Below are positions 55,557 to 62,428 of a stretch of 64,000 bases of DNA, piece by piece (the first letter of the stretch is position 1; each line of letters starts with the position of its first letter). Under the pieces are notes generated by a model. It saw only the letters and a list, made by a program, of their open reading frames with translations, had not been told where the DNA came from and searched no databases. The translations under genes were made by a program, and so were the position numbers. This DNA is from Streptomyces fragilis (lineage in GTDB: Bacteria > Actinomycetota > Actinomycetes > Streptomycetales > Streptomycetaceae): NCBI RefSeq assembly GCF_003112515.1, contig NZ_BEVZ01000002.1, positions 1,488,001-1,552,000 of the forward strand, in the 5' to 3' direction.

Positions 55557-55616
55557 TCAGCGGTCGCGGCGCGCCACGGAGGTGCTTCAGCGGTTGCGGC
55601 GCGCGATGGAGGTGCT
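55557..55616 (-). repeat. 30-bp tandem duplication of the tspO 3' end
   Basis: Two adjacent 30-base units (55557-55586 and 55587-55616) differ at three positions. The tspO-proximal unit encodes the last nine residues and stop (STSIARRNR-stop); the second repeats it as STSVARRDR-stop in the same frame directly after the real stop. Confidence 0.9.
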
Positions 55617-56087
55617 GAGGGCGGTCGCGAAGAGGCACCAGCCCGCGTACGGGACCAGTGCCGCGGCGGCCTTCCGGTCGCTGCGCGCCACACGGCGGAT
55701 CAGCTGGAGGTTGCTCACGTCCAGCAGCACTGCGCCCCACACACCGTCGGCCGGGCTGCGCCGGCCGAAGAACAACCAGGTCCAGGACGCGTTCAGCGCC
55801 AGATTCGCACCGAGGCGGGCTGCCAGGGCCCGTCGTTCGCGGCCACGCGCGCGGCTCAGCGCGCGACCGGCGCTCCACGCGATCGTGGCGTACAGCGGGG
55901 TCCACACCGCCGGGAAGGCCGCCGCCGGCGGCTGCCAGGACGGCTTGTCCAGCGTGGCGTACCAGTCGTCGGAGGAACCCGCGGCCCGCGCTCCCACCCA
56001 GGCGCTCAGCGCCACAGCGGTGCTCGCGGCCAGGTAGGGCCGGCGGTCGGTCGTGGCGCTCCGGGCGCCCTGGTGCACGTCGCTCAT
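55587..56087 (-). CDS. tspO: TspO/MBR-family membrane protein
   Basis: A 166-residue member of the TspO/peripheral benzodiazepine receptor family with five membrane helices. Family signs are WYATLDKPSWQPP after the first helix, the FPAVWTPLYATIAWSAGRA helix, and NASWTWLFFGRRSPADGVWGA with its conserved Trp residues. Bacterial TspO proteins bind tetrapyrroles and affect stress responses. It starts at ATG 56087 and is divergent from the gas-vesicle-type cluster across 135 bases. The 3' end is duplicated in tandem. Confidence 0.9.
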   Translation of the reverse strand: MSDVHQGARSATTDRRPYLAASTAVALSAWVGARAAGSSDDWYATLDKPSWQPPAAAFPAVWTPLYATIAWSAGRALSRARGRERRALAARLGANLALNASWTWLFFGRRSPADGVWGAVLLDVSNLQLIRRVARSDRKAAAALVPYAGWCLFATALSTSIARRNR

Positions 56088-56222
56088 CCGTGCCGGGTAC
56101 CCCTTCGGCGCGAAACGTGACCGGACGCGGCGCGGACGCGTGCCGACCGCTGTGACGGACGTCCCGCCGCGGCGGGCGCACGGGCCAGGTGTGTGCGGGG
56201 ACGGACCGGTAACGCGTAGGGA

Positions 56223-56957
56223 ATGAACGAGGAACAGCCCAGACTTCCCGCCCGTCAGGCCACCGGCTCGCCGGGTGCTCCGGAGCGCTGGCCTGGCTCT
56301 TTCGGGACACCGCCGCGCGCCGCGGCGACCGCCCGCGCGCTCGAGCCGCGCCGGGACGGTGAGGGCAGCCTGGCCCACGTGGTGGAGACCCTCCTCGACA
56401 AGGGCCTGGTGCTCAACGCCGACATCATGGTCTCGGTGGCCGGCGTCGAACTCCTCGGCATCCGGCTGCGTGCCGCGCTCGCCTCCTTCGAGACGGCCTC
56501 CCGGTACGGCCTGGAGTTCCCCGCCGGAACCGACACCGACACCGCCGCGTGGCGCGAGGCCAAGGAGGAGAAGGAGGCCTGCCCGCAGTGCGACAAGAAG
56601 GTGCCCACCAAACAGCTGCTGGAGGACTGGTGCCCCTGGTGCGGCTGGCGCAGCGCCCAGGCGCTCGCGGCCGCCGAACGGGGCGGCGGGCCCGCCGCGC
56701 AGCTTGAGCGGACCGACGAGCCCGCCACGTCCGGCCGGCCGGACGAGGCCGGGGATCCGGACAAGGACGAGGAACCGGCGAAGTCGAAGAAGCCGGACAA
56801 GGCCGGGGAGCCGGACAAGGCCGAGGACGCGGACGACTCCGACGAGCCGGAGAAGCCGGCGCGGCGCACCCGCACCACGCGCCGTACCCGCACCACCGGA
56901 ACGCGCCGCACCACCGGGACGCGCCGCACCGCACGGAAGGAGGAGGAGACCGAGTGA
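56223..56957 (+). CDS. GvpA/J-fold protein fused to a zinc ribbon and charged tail
   Basis: A 244-residue chimera at the head of a four-gene gvp cluster. Residues 49-100 are a GvpA-family domain (LAHVVETLLDKGLVLNADIM then VAGVELLGIRLRAALASFET). It is followed by a four-cysteine ribbon, C120-P-Q-C123 and C137-P-W-C140, an acidic/lysine stretch (160-212, with repeated PDKAGEP motifs) and a basic Arg/Thr tail (213-239, RRTRTT repeats). Ordinary gas-vesicle GvpA is about 70 residues, with none of these extras. A GTG overlap couples it to the next gene. The role of the ribbon (nucleic acid or protein binding) is conjecture. The ribosome site is weak. Confidence 0.82.
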   Translation: MNEEQPRLPARQATGSPGAPERWPGSFGTPPRAAATARALEPRRDGEGSLAHVVETLLDKGLVLNADIMVSVAGVELLGIRLRAALASFETASRYGLEFPAGTDTDTAAWREAKEEKEACPQCDKKVPTKQLLEDWCPWCGWRSAQALAAAERGGGPAAQLERTDEPATSGRPDEAGDPDKDEEPAKSKKPDKAGEPDKAEDADDSDEPEKPARRTRTTRRTRTTGTRRTTGTRRTARKEEETE

Positions 56958-57913
56958 CCGAGCCGCGGCCCGCGATGAAGCCGACCCGCGACCCCAGGGT
57001 CACCCTCGACGACCTGGTCGAGGTGCTGCTGAACAAGGGCGCCGTGCTCCACCTCGACCTCATCGTCGCGGTCGCGGACATCCCCCTCATCGGCGTCAGC
57101 CTGCGCGCCGCCATCGCCGGCATGGAGACCATGCTCGAGTACGGCATGCTCCGGCAGTGGGACGAGTCCACCCGCGCCTGGGCGGAACGCTCCGCCGGGC
57201 GGCGCGAACTCGACCTGCGCGCGGGGGAGAGCCTGGTGACCCGGATGCCCGGCGGCCACCTGCTCGAGGAGGGCGTGTACACCGGATGGCGCCCCGGCGG
57301 CGTCCACCTCACCGACCAGCGGCTGGTGGTGCTGCGCCGCGACCCCCGGGAGGTCCTCTTCGAGGCCGGGGTCCGCGACCTGCGCACCGTCCAGCTGGAG
57401 ACGGAGACCAGCGTCGGCGGCGAGCGGCGCACCCGGCTGCGGGTGGCCACCCTCGACGGTCGCACCGCCCTGCTCTCGGCCGCCGACCCGCACGGTCTGC
57501 ACGAGGCGCTGACCCACCTCAACCCCGGCCTGACCGCACTGCCCGCCGCCCCCGAGGCCGCGCCCGCGGACGAGGTGGAGGAGCATCTCTGGTATCAGGA
57601 GCCGCGCCGCAGCGGCCCGTTGTGGCGGGGCGGCAAGGGCAGGCTCGGCCCCACCGGGCTGATGTGGAAGTCGCCGCTGGACGCCCGCCCGGCCCTGGTC
57701 GTGCCGCCCGGCGAAATCCTCGGCGCGCACATCGAGCCCGGCCGCAGCCCCGCCGGCGACGGACTGGTCATCGTGCTGGAGACGGTGTCCCAGGGGAGGG
57801 TCACCCTGGCCGCCGAACAGCCCCGGCGGTGGGCCGACGCCCTGGCCGCGACGGCCGCCCCCGACGTGCCGCTCGCCCCGGACCGGCCGGACACCCCGGC
57901 CCCCGTGGCGTGA
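56954..57913 (+). CDS. gvpJ: GvpJ-like protein fused to two GRAM/PH-like domains
   Basis: A 319-residue protein. Residues 17-66 are a GvpA/J-type domain (DLVEVLLNKGAVLHLDLIVAV then IPLIGVSLRAAIAGMET). Two PH/GRAM-like beta domains follow: 86-188 with GVHLTDQRLVVLRRDP, and 208-300 with LGPTGLMWKSP. Known GvpJ/S proteins are small and lack these domains. Such domains commonly bind lipids or proteins and could tether the Gvp-fold segment to a membrane. The GTG start overlaps the preceding stop (GTGA), and AAGGAGGAG lies upstream. It belongs to the compact gvp cluster. Confidence 0.84.
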   Translation: MTEPRPAMKPTRDPRVTLDDLVEVLLNKGAVLHLDLIVAVADIPLIGVSLRAAIAGMETMLEYGMLRQWDESTRAWAERSAGRRELDLRAGESLVTRMPGGHLLEEGVYTGWRPGGVHLTDQRLVVLRRDPREVLFEAGVRDLRTVQLETETSVGGERRTRLRVATLDGRTALLSAADPHGLHEALTHLNPGLTALPAAPEAAPADEVEEHLWYQEPRRSGPLWRGGKGRLGPTGLMWKSPLDARPALVVPPGEILGAHIEPGRSPAGDGLVIVLETVSQGRVTLAAEQPRRWADALAATAAPDVPLAPDRPDTPAPVA

Positions 57914-57947
57914 CGGCGAGCACCGCAGGACAAGGAGACGACAACCC

Positions 57948-58262
57948 ATGGCTCTCACGGTCGACGAGAAGAGTCTCAAGCACGGCGTCCTCGCCCTGGT
58001 GCTCACCCTGGTCGAGGTGATCCAGGAGGCGCTGGAACGCCAGGCGCTGCGCCGGATGGAAGGCGGGGACCTCACCGAGGAGGAGCTCGAACGCCTCGGC
58101 GACGCCCTGCTCGAACTGGACGAGGCGCTGGAGGAGATCAAGGAGGACCACGGCATCACCACCTCCGTGGCCGATCTCCACCGCGGACTGGACGAGGTGG
58201 TGGACGACGTGGTGGACAAGCTGGTCAACCCGGCGCGCTGGGCGGAGGAGGCGGGCCGATGA
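57948..58262 (+). CDS. gvpK: Gas vesicle protein GvpK
   Basis: A 104-residue helical GvpK-family protein (KHGVLALVLTLVEVIQEALERQALRRM then LERLGDALLELDEALEEIKEDHGI). GvpK is a minor accessory protein of gas-vesicle assembly. Its presence marks the cluster as gvp-derived. ATG at 57948 has AAGGAGA at good spacing, and its stop overlaps the next start (ATGA). Confidence 0.92.
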   Translation: MALTVDEKSLKHGVLALVLTLVEVIQEALERQALRRMEGGDLTEEELERLGDALLELDEALEEIKEDHGITTSVADLHRGLDEVVDDVVDKLVNPARWAEEAGR

Positions 58263-59071
58263 ACGACCGCGCCCTCTACGTCTACGCCCTCCTGCCCGAC
58301 GCCTCCGGCGACCCGGCCGAAGGCGTGACAGGACTCGACGACCGCCCGCTGCGCGTCCTGCGCGCCCCCGGGACGGGGATCGCGGCCCTGGTGCACGACG
58401 GCCCGGCCGAGCCCTACGAGGGAGGCGACGAGACGGTGCGCCGCTGGGTGGTCGAACAGGACCGCGCGGTGGTCACCGTCTGGGAACGCACCGGCGCCGT
58501 GCTGCCCATGACCTTCAACGTGCTGGTCGCGCCGGACGCGGAGACCGACGCCGAGGAGCGGCTGCGCGCCTGGCTCGGCGAGCGGGCGGAGGAACTCGGC
58601 GCCCGCCTGCGGGAACTGGACGGCCGCGCCGAACTGCGCGTCGAGCTCACGGTGGACCGCGAGGCGGCCACCGGGGACGACGAGCGGGCCCGCGCGCTGG
58701 AGGCCGAGATGGCCGACCGCTCGCCCGGCATGCGCCGGCTGCTCGCCAAGAAACTGGAGGGCCTGCGCAAGGAGGCGTCCGAGCGGCTGGCGGACGGCAT
58801 CCACGCCGACGTCCGCCGCCGCCTCGCCGCGGTGGTCGAGGACATCCGGGACCGCACCCGCAGCGTCCGCGACCCCCGCGAGGCGGAAGTGATGTCGGCG
58901 GCCCTGCTGGTGCCCGCGGACGAGATCGAGACCGTCGGCACCGTGCTGGCCGACGTCCAGGACAGCCACCCCGCGGTGCGGGTCCGTTTCCTGGGCCCCT
59001 GGCCGCCGTACTCCTTCACCGAACTGGCCGCCGGCCCCGGCGCCGCGGAGGACGTGACGCCGGCGGGATAG
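58259..59071 (+). CDS. gvpL: Gas vesicle protein GvpF/GvpL
   Basis: A 270-residue GvpF/L-family protein with the N-terminal strand LYVYALLPDA, the middle AVVTVWERTGAVLPMTFNVLV segment, a long coiled helix (about 150-200) and a C-terminal VRVRFLGPWPPYSF motif, diagnostic of the family. These proteins interact with GvpA during vesicle nucleation. It overlaps gvpK by ATGA and is the last gvp gene; the next gene follows after one base. No gvpA, gvpN, gvpG, gvpO or second gvpF is found in the window. Confidence 0.92.
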   Translation: MNDRALYVYALLPDASGDPAEGVTGLDDRPLRVLRAPGTGIAALVHDGPAEPYEGGDETVRRWVVEQDRAVVTVWERTGAVLPMTFNVLVAPDAETDAEERLRAWLGERAEELGARLRELDGRAELRVELTVDREAATGDDERARALEAEMADRSPGMRRLLAKKLEGLRKEASERLADGIHADVRRRLAAVVEDIRDRTRSVRDPREAEVMSAALLVPADEIETVGTVLADVQDSHPAVRVRFLGPWPPYSFTELAAGPGAAEDVTPAG

Positions 59072-59072
59072 C

Positions 59073-60155
59073 GTGCCGGGCATGAGCGACGCCCCGTCCC
59101 CCCACCCTGCCCCGTCCCCCCGCCCCACCCCGTCCGTCCCCGCCCGTGCCCGCGAACTCGGCCTGGCTGCGGGGCCGTTCCCCACCGGTCCGCACAACGC
59201 GATCACCGACGTGGCCGGAGTGCGGGTGGGGCACAGCACGCTGTGGGAGCCGCCCCGGGTGCACAGCGGCGTCACGGCGGTCGTGCCCGACGGGGTCGGA
59301 CCGGAACACCCGCTGCCCGCCGGGCTGTTCGCGGGCAACGGCTACGGCAAGCTGATCGGCGCGACGCAGATCGCCGAACTGGGGGCGATCGAGACCCCGG
59401 TGCTGCTCACCTCGACGCTGTCCGCGTTCCGGGTCGCCGACGCGCTGGTCGGGTGGGTGCTGGAGCAGCCCGGCCGTGAACGGGTGCGCAGCCTCAACCC
59501 GGTGGTGGGGGAGTGCAACGACGGACTGCTCTCGGACATCCGCTCCCGCCCGGTGCGCGAGGAGCACGTACGGGCCGCGCTGGACGGGGCGGCCGGCGGG
59601 CCGGTGGCCGAGGGATGCGTCGGCGCCGGCACGGGCACCACGGCGCTGGGCTTCAAGGCGGGCGTCGGCACGTCCTCCCGCCTGGTGCCCGTGGCCGGGC
59701 GGGACGCCGTGGTGGGCGTCCTGGTCCAGGCGAACTTCGGGGGCACGCTGCGGGTGGCGGGCCGTGAGGTGACGCCCGCGGACGTCGGCGTGCCGGCCCG
59801 GCCCCCGGAGCCGGACACGGGCTCGTGCATGGTGGTGACCGCCACCGACGCGCCGCTGGACGCCCGTCAACTGGCCCGCGTGGCGCGCCGGTCGGTGTAC
59901 GCCCTGGGGCGGGTGGGCGCGTCCTTCGCCCACGGCAGCGGCGACTACGGCATCGCGTTCGGCACGCGCACGCCGCGAGCGCCGGTGCCGGACGACGCAC
60001 TCGACCCGCTGTTCCGGGCGGTGCTCGACGCCGTCGAGGAAGCGGTGCTCAACTCGCTGCTGGCCGCGAGGACCACCCGCGGCGTCCGCGGCGACCTGAT
60101 GCACCCCCTGCCGGGGAAGGCGCTGCGGACCTATCTGGACGGGCCCCGCCGGTAG
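59073..60155 (+). CDS. P1-family (DmpA-like) aminopeptidase
   Basis: A 360-residue Ntn-type peptidase of family P1. It opens with a Pro/Ser-rich stretch, then GPHNAITDVAGVRVGHST. The autocatalytic site is DTGSCMVVTATDAP, where cleavage between Gly and Ser would expose the nucleophile. The GAGTGTTALGFKAG and ARVARRSVYALGRVG blocks match the family. Such enzymes process D- or beta-amino-acid peptides. GTG 59073, two bases after the gvpL stop, is likely coupled; ATG 59082 is the alternative. Its last seven codons (including stop) are repeated directly after the stop. Confidence 0.9.
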   Translation: MPGMSDAPSPHPAPSPRPTPSVPARARELGLAAGPFPTGPHNAITDVAGVRVGHSTLWEPPRVHSGVTAVVPDGVGPEHPLPAGLFAGNGYGKLIGATQIAELGAIETPVLLTSTLSAFRVADALVGWVLEQPGRERVRSLNPVVGECNDGLLSDIRSRPVREEHVRAALDGAAGGPVAEGCVGAGTGTTALGFKAGVGTSSRLVPVAGRDAVVGVLVQANFGGTLRVAGREVTPADVGVPARPPEPDTGSCMVVTATDAPLDARQLARVARRSVYALGRVGASFAHGSGDYGIAFGTRTPRAPVPDDALDPLFRAVLDAVEEAVLNSLLAARTTRGVRGDLMHPLPGKALRTYLDGPRR

Positions 60156-60173
60156 CTGGACGGGCCCCGCCGG
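60135..60173 (+). repeat. 21-bp tandem duplication across the P1-peptidase stop
   Basis: An 18-base sequence encoding LDGPRR (60135-60152) is followed by the stop TAG and then an identical 18 bases (60156-60173) in the same frame. Confidence 0.92.
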
Positions 60174-60212
60174 ACGCCGGAGTGACCCCTTCGAGGCATT
60201 GCGGGCGGGCAT

Positions 60213-60249
60213 CGGGTCGGCTTGACTGGGCGGCGCGCGGCCCGACCCG
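60213..60249 (+). terminator. Hairpin between the P1 peptidase and GH71 genes
   Basis: An 8-bp perfect stem (60213-60220 with 60242-60249) with a 21-base loop; it could terminate the peptidase transcript or lie in the GH71 leader. Confidence 0.4.
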
Positions 60250-60273
60250 TCGCGCGGCCGGGGGAGGGCACCC

Positions 60274-61791
60274 ATGAAGAACACCACAGCACGGCGGCAC
60301 GCCTTACCGGGCCGGAGCAGGCGCCGGGCCGGACTCGCCGCCCTGGTCGGCATCCTGCTGCTGGTCGGCGCGGGCACCGGGCTCGGCTTCGGCGCCGGGA
60401 GCGGCCGCGACGGCTCCGCCGCCGCGGCGGCGCGCGACCCGCTGCCCTTCGACCTGCCGTCCACCGAGCGGCTGCGCTCGAGCGACCGGCTGGTGTTCGC
60501 GCACTACTTCACGCCCTACCCGCTCTCCCTGGACAACCGCCCCGCCGACGAGGACTACTACGCGCGCAACTACCTCACCGCCGACGGAGAGAGCGGCAAG
60601 CACGCCGCGTACGGAGGCCTGCTGCGCGACCGGCCGCTCCCGGTCGAACCGGCCTCGGGCGACTGGCGGTCGGCGCACTACCGCCAAGAGGTCCGCACCG
60701 CCGTGGCCGCGGGGATCGACGGCTTCAGCGTCGACCTGCTCTCCCTGGAAGGCCCCAACTGGGAACGCGTCCAGCTGCTGATGCGGGCCGCCCGTGAGGA
60801 GGACCCGGGCTTCCGCATCATGCTGATGCCGGACATGAAGTCCCTCGACGCCGACCCGGCCACCCTCGCCCGGGCCCTCGCCGAGCTCGGCGCCTCGCCC
60901 AACGCGCACCGGCTCGACGACGGACGGCTCGTGGTGTCCCCGTTCAAGGCGGAGGAGAAGCCGGCCGGCTGGTGGCGCGAGGTGCTGGACACCCTGCGCG
61001 CCCGGCACGGCGTGCGCACCGCGTTCGTCCCCGTCTTCCTCGACCTGACCTCGCACGCCGCCGAGTTCGCCCCCCTCTCGTACGGCTTCTCCACCTGGGG
61101 CAGCCGCAGCCACAGCACCCTCGGGCACTACTCCGAGCACGCGGAACTGGCCCGCGAGCACGGCAAGCTCTGGATGCAGCCGGTGGCGGTGCAGGACGCC
61201 CGGCCCAACCAAGGCGTGTACGACGAGGCGGGCAACACCGCGACACTGCGCGGGAGCTGGAACCACGCCATCGAGGACGGCGCCGACTGGGTGCAGCTGA
61301 CCACCTGGAACGACTACTCGGAGAGCACCCAGTTCGCCCCCTCGCTGCACAACGGGCACACCTACCTGGACGTGAGCTCCTACTACCTCGCCCGGTTCAA
61401 GACCGGCTCGTGGCCGCGCGTCGTCCGCGACACGGTCTACCTCACGCACCGCGTCCAGCCGCACGGCGCCCGGGGCGCGGGCCGGGCGGAACCCATGCGG
61501 CTGCGCCCCGGCTCGGCCCCCGCCCGTGACACCGTGGAGGTGCTCACCTTCCTGGCCGGGCCCGGGGCGGTGGACGTCACGGTCGGCGACCTGCACGAGC
61601 GGTTCACCGTCGCGGCGGGCGTCCGGGCGGAGCTGCTGCCGCTGCGGCCCGGGCGCACCACCGCGGAGGTCACCCGTGGCGGAAGGGCCACCACCGAGGC
61701 CGTCACCCGGTTCGCCGTCACCACCGCACCCGAGGTCCAGGACCTGCAGTACTACGGGGTCACCGGCGGGCGCCCGGCCGAACAGCCCTGA
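60274..61791 (+). CDS. GH71-like endo-alpha-1,3-glucanase, exported or membrane-anchored
   Basis: A 505-residue protein with a basic N-terminus and one hydrophobic segment (about 18-42) as signal or anchor. The remainder resembles glycoside hydrolase family 71: VFAHYFTPYPLSLDN near the N-terminus of the barrel, AGIDGFSVDLLS, IMLMPDMKSLDAD and WVQLTTWNDYSESTQFAPS. GH71 enzymes split alpha-1,3-glucan (mutan or fungal wall glucan). A C-terminal beta domain of about 100 residues follows. ATG at 60274 has GGGGGAGGG. It complements the beta-1,3-glucanase at 25.8 kb. Confidence 0.82.
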   Translation: MKNTTARRHALPGRSRRRAGLAALVGILLLVGAGTGLGFGAGSGRDGSAAAAARDPLPFDLPSTERLRSSDRLVFAHYFTPYPLSLDNRPADEDYYARNYLTADGESGKHAAYGGLLRDRPLPVEPASGDWRSAHYRQEVRTAVAAGIDGFSVDLLSLEGPNWERVQLLMRAAREEDPGFRIMLMPDMKSLDADPATLARALAELGASPNAHRLDDGRLVVSPFKAEEKPAGWWREVLDTLRARHGVRTAFVPVFLDLTSHAAEFAPLSYGFSTWGSRSHSTLGHYSEHAELAREHGKLWMQPVAVQDARPNQGVYDEAGNTATLRGSWNHAIEDGADWVQLTTWNDYSESTQFAPSLHNGHTYLDVSSYYLARFKTGSWPRVVRDTVYLTHRVQPHGARGAGRAEPMRLRPGSAPARDTVEVLTFLAGPGAVDVTVGDLHERFTVAAGVRAELLPLRPGRTTAEVTRGGRATTEAVTRFAVTTAPEVQDLQYYGVTGGRPAEQP

Positions 61792-61832
61792 GCCCCGGCC
61801 GGTGACCGCCACCACCTAGAGAAATAATCATT

Positions 61833-61861
61833 TTGCCTAAAGGTATTAGGCGGCCTAGCCT
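61833..61861 (+). promoter_or_regulatory. FBP-gene promoter with operator-like palindrome in the spacer
   Basis: TTGCCT (61833-61838), 17 bases and TAGCCT (61856-61861) form a good promoter in an unusually AT-rich island. CCTAA-AGGTA-TTAGG (61836-61850) overlaps the -35 and spacer and matches the tetR-linked palindrome at 13 of 15 positions. Confidence 0.65.
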
Positions 61862-61868
61862 CGGTGGC

Positions 61869-62372
61869 GTGCGACAGATATCCGAAACCGACATCCGCAA
61901 CAGCTTCGTGAACTGCTCCAAGGGCGAGGCCAAGCGCCTCGGGCTGCCCAGGGACCTGGCGGAGAGGCCCTGGGAGGACCTGGACTTCCTCGGCTGGCGG
62001 GATCCGGGCGCCCCCGACCGCGCCTACCTGGTCACCGAGCGGGAGGACGGCGGGCTGCTGGGTCTGTCCCTGCGGGCGGTCACCGCGGGAGCCGCGCGCG
62101 GCTTCACCGCCCGTTCCCTGTGCTCGCTGTGCCTGACCACCCACGTCCGCGGGGACGTCGTGCTGATGTCCGCCCGCCGCACCGGTGAGGCCGGGAGGCA
62201 GGGCAACACCGTCGGCCAGTACCTCTGCGCGGACCTCGCCTGCTCGCTGTACCTGCGCGGCCTGAAGGAGAGCGCGGCCGGGCGCGGCTTCGACGAGAGC
62301 CTGGGGCTGGAGGGCAAGATCGCCCGGATGCGGGACAACCTCGACGCCTTCCTCCGCATGGTCACCGCCTGA
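61869..62372 (+). CDS. FBP-domain treble-clef zinc-finger protein (FusB/EF-G-binding-like)
   Basis: A 167-residue protein of the FBP (PF16571-type) family, related to the C-terminal treble-clef zinc finger of FusB-type proteins that bind EF-G. Cysteines in SLCSLCLTTH and CADLACSLY are the zinc ligands. It starts RQISETDIRNSFVNCSKGEAKRL. The GTG at 61869 lies seven bases after the TAGCCT -10 with no Shine-Dalgarno, so translation is probably leaderless. A role in protecting or rescuing EF-G is inferred from the family. Confidence 0.85.
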   Translation: MRQISETDIRNSFVNCSKGEAKRLGLPRDLAERPWEDLDFLGWRDPGAPDRAYLVTEREDGGLLGLSLRAVTAGAARGFTARSLCSLCLTTHVRGDVVLMSARRTGEAGRQGNTVGQYLCADLACSLYLRGLKESAAGRGFDESLGLEGKIARMRDNLDAFLRMVTA

Positions 62373-62390
62373 CCTCGGTCGGCGGTGCCT

Positions 62391-62409
62391 GCCGGGCCGG
62401 TCGCCCGGC
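62391..62409 (+). terminator. FBP-gene terminator
   Basis: A perfect 7-bp stem (62391-62397 with 62403-62409) and 5-base loop, 18 bases after the stop. Confidence 0.55.
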
Positions 62410-62428
62410 GTGACGGACACTGAGGGGC

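Noticed and set aside
56185..56222. A SigB-type promoter before the gvp cluster
   Set aside because: The best match to GNNT-N15-GGGTAY has only four of six -10 bases, too weak to claim in GC-rich DNA.
61835..61851. An IdeR/DmdR1 iron box before the FBP gene
   Set aside because: The arms run CCTAA to TTAGG, the reverse orientation of the TTAGG to CCTAA iron box. The similarity to the tetR-linked site explains it better.
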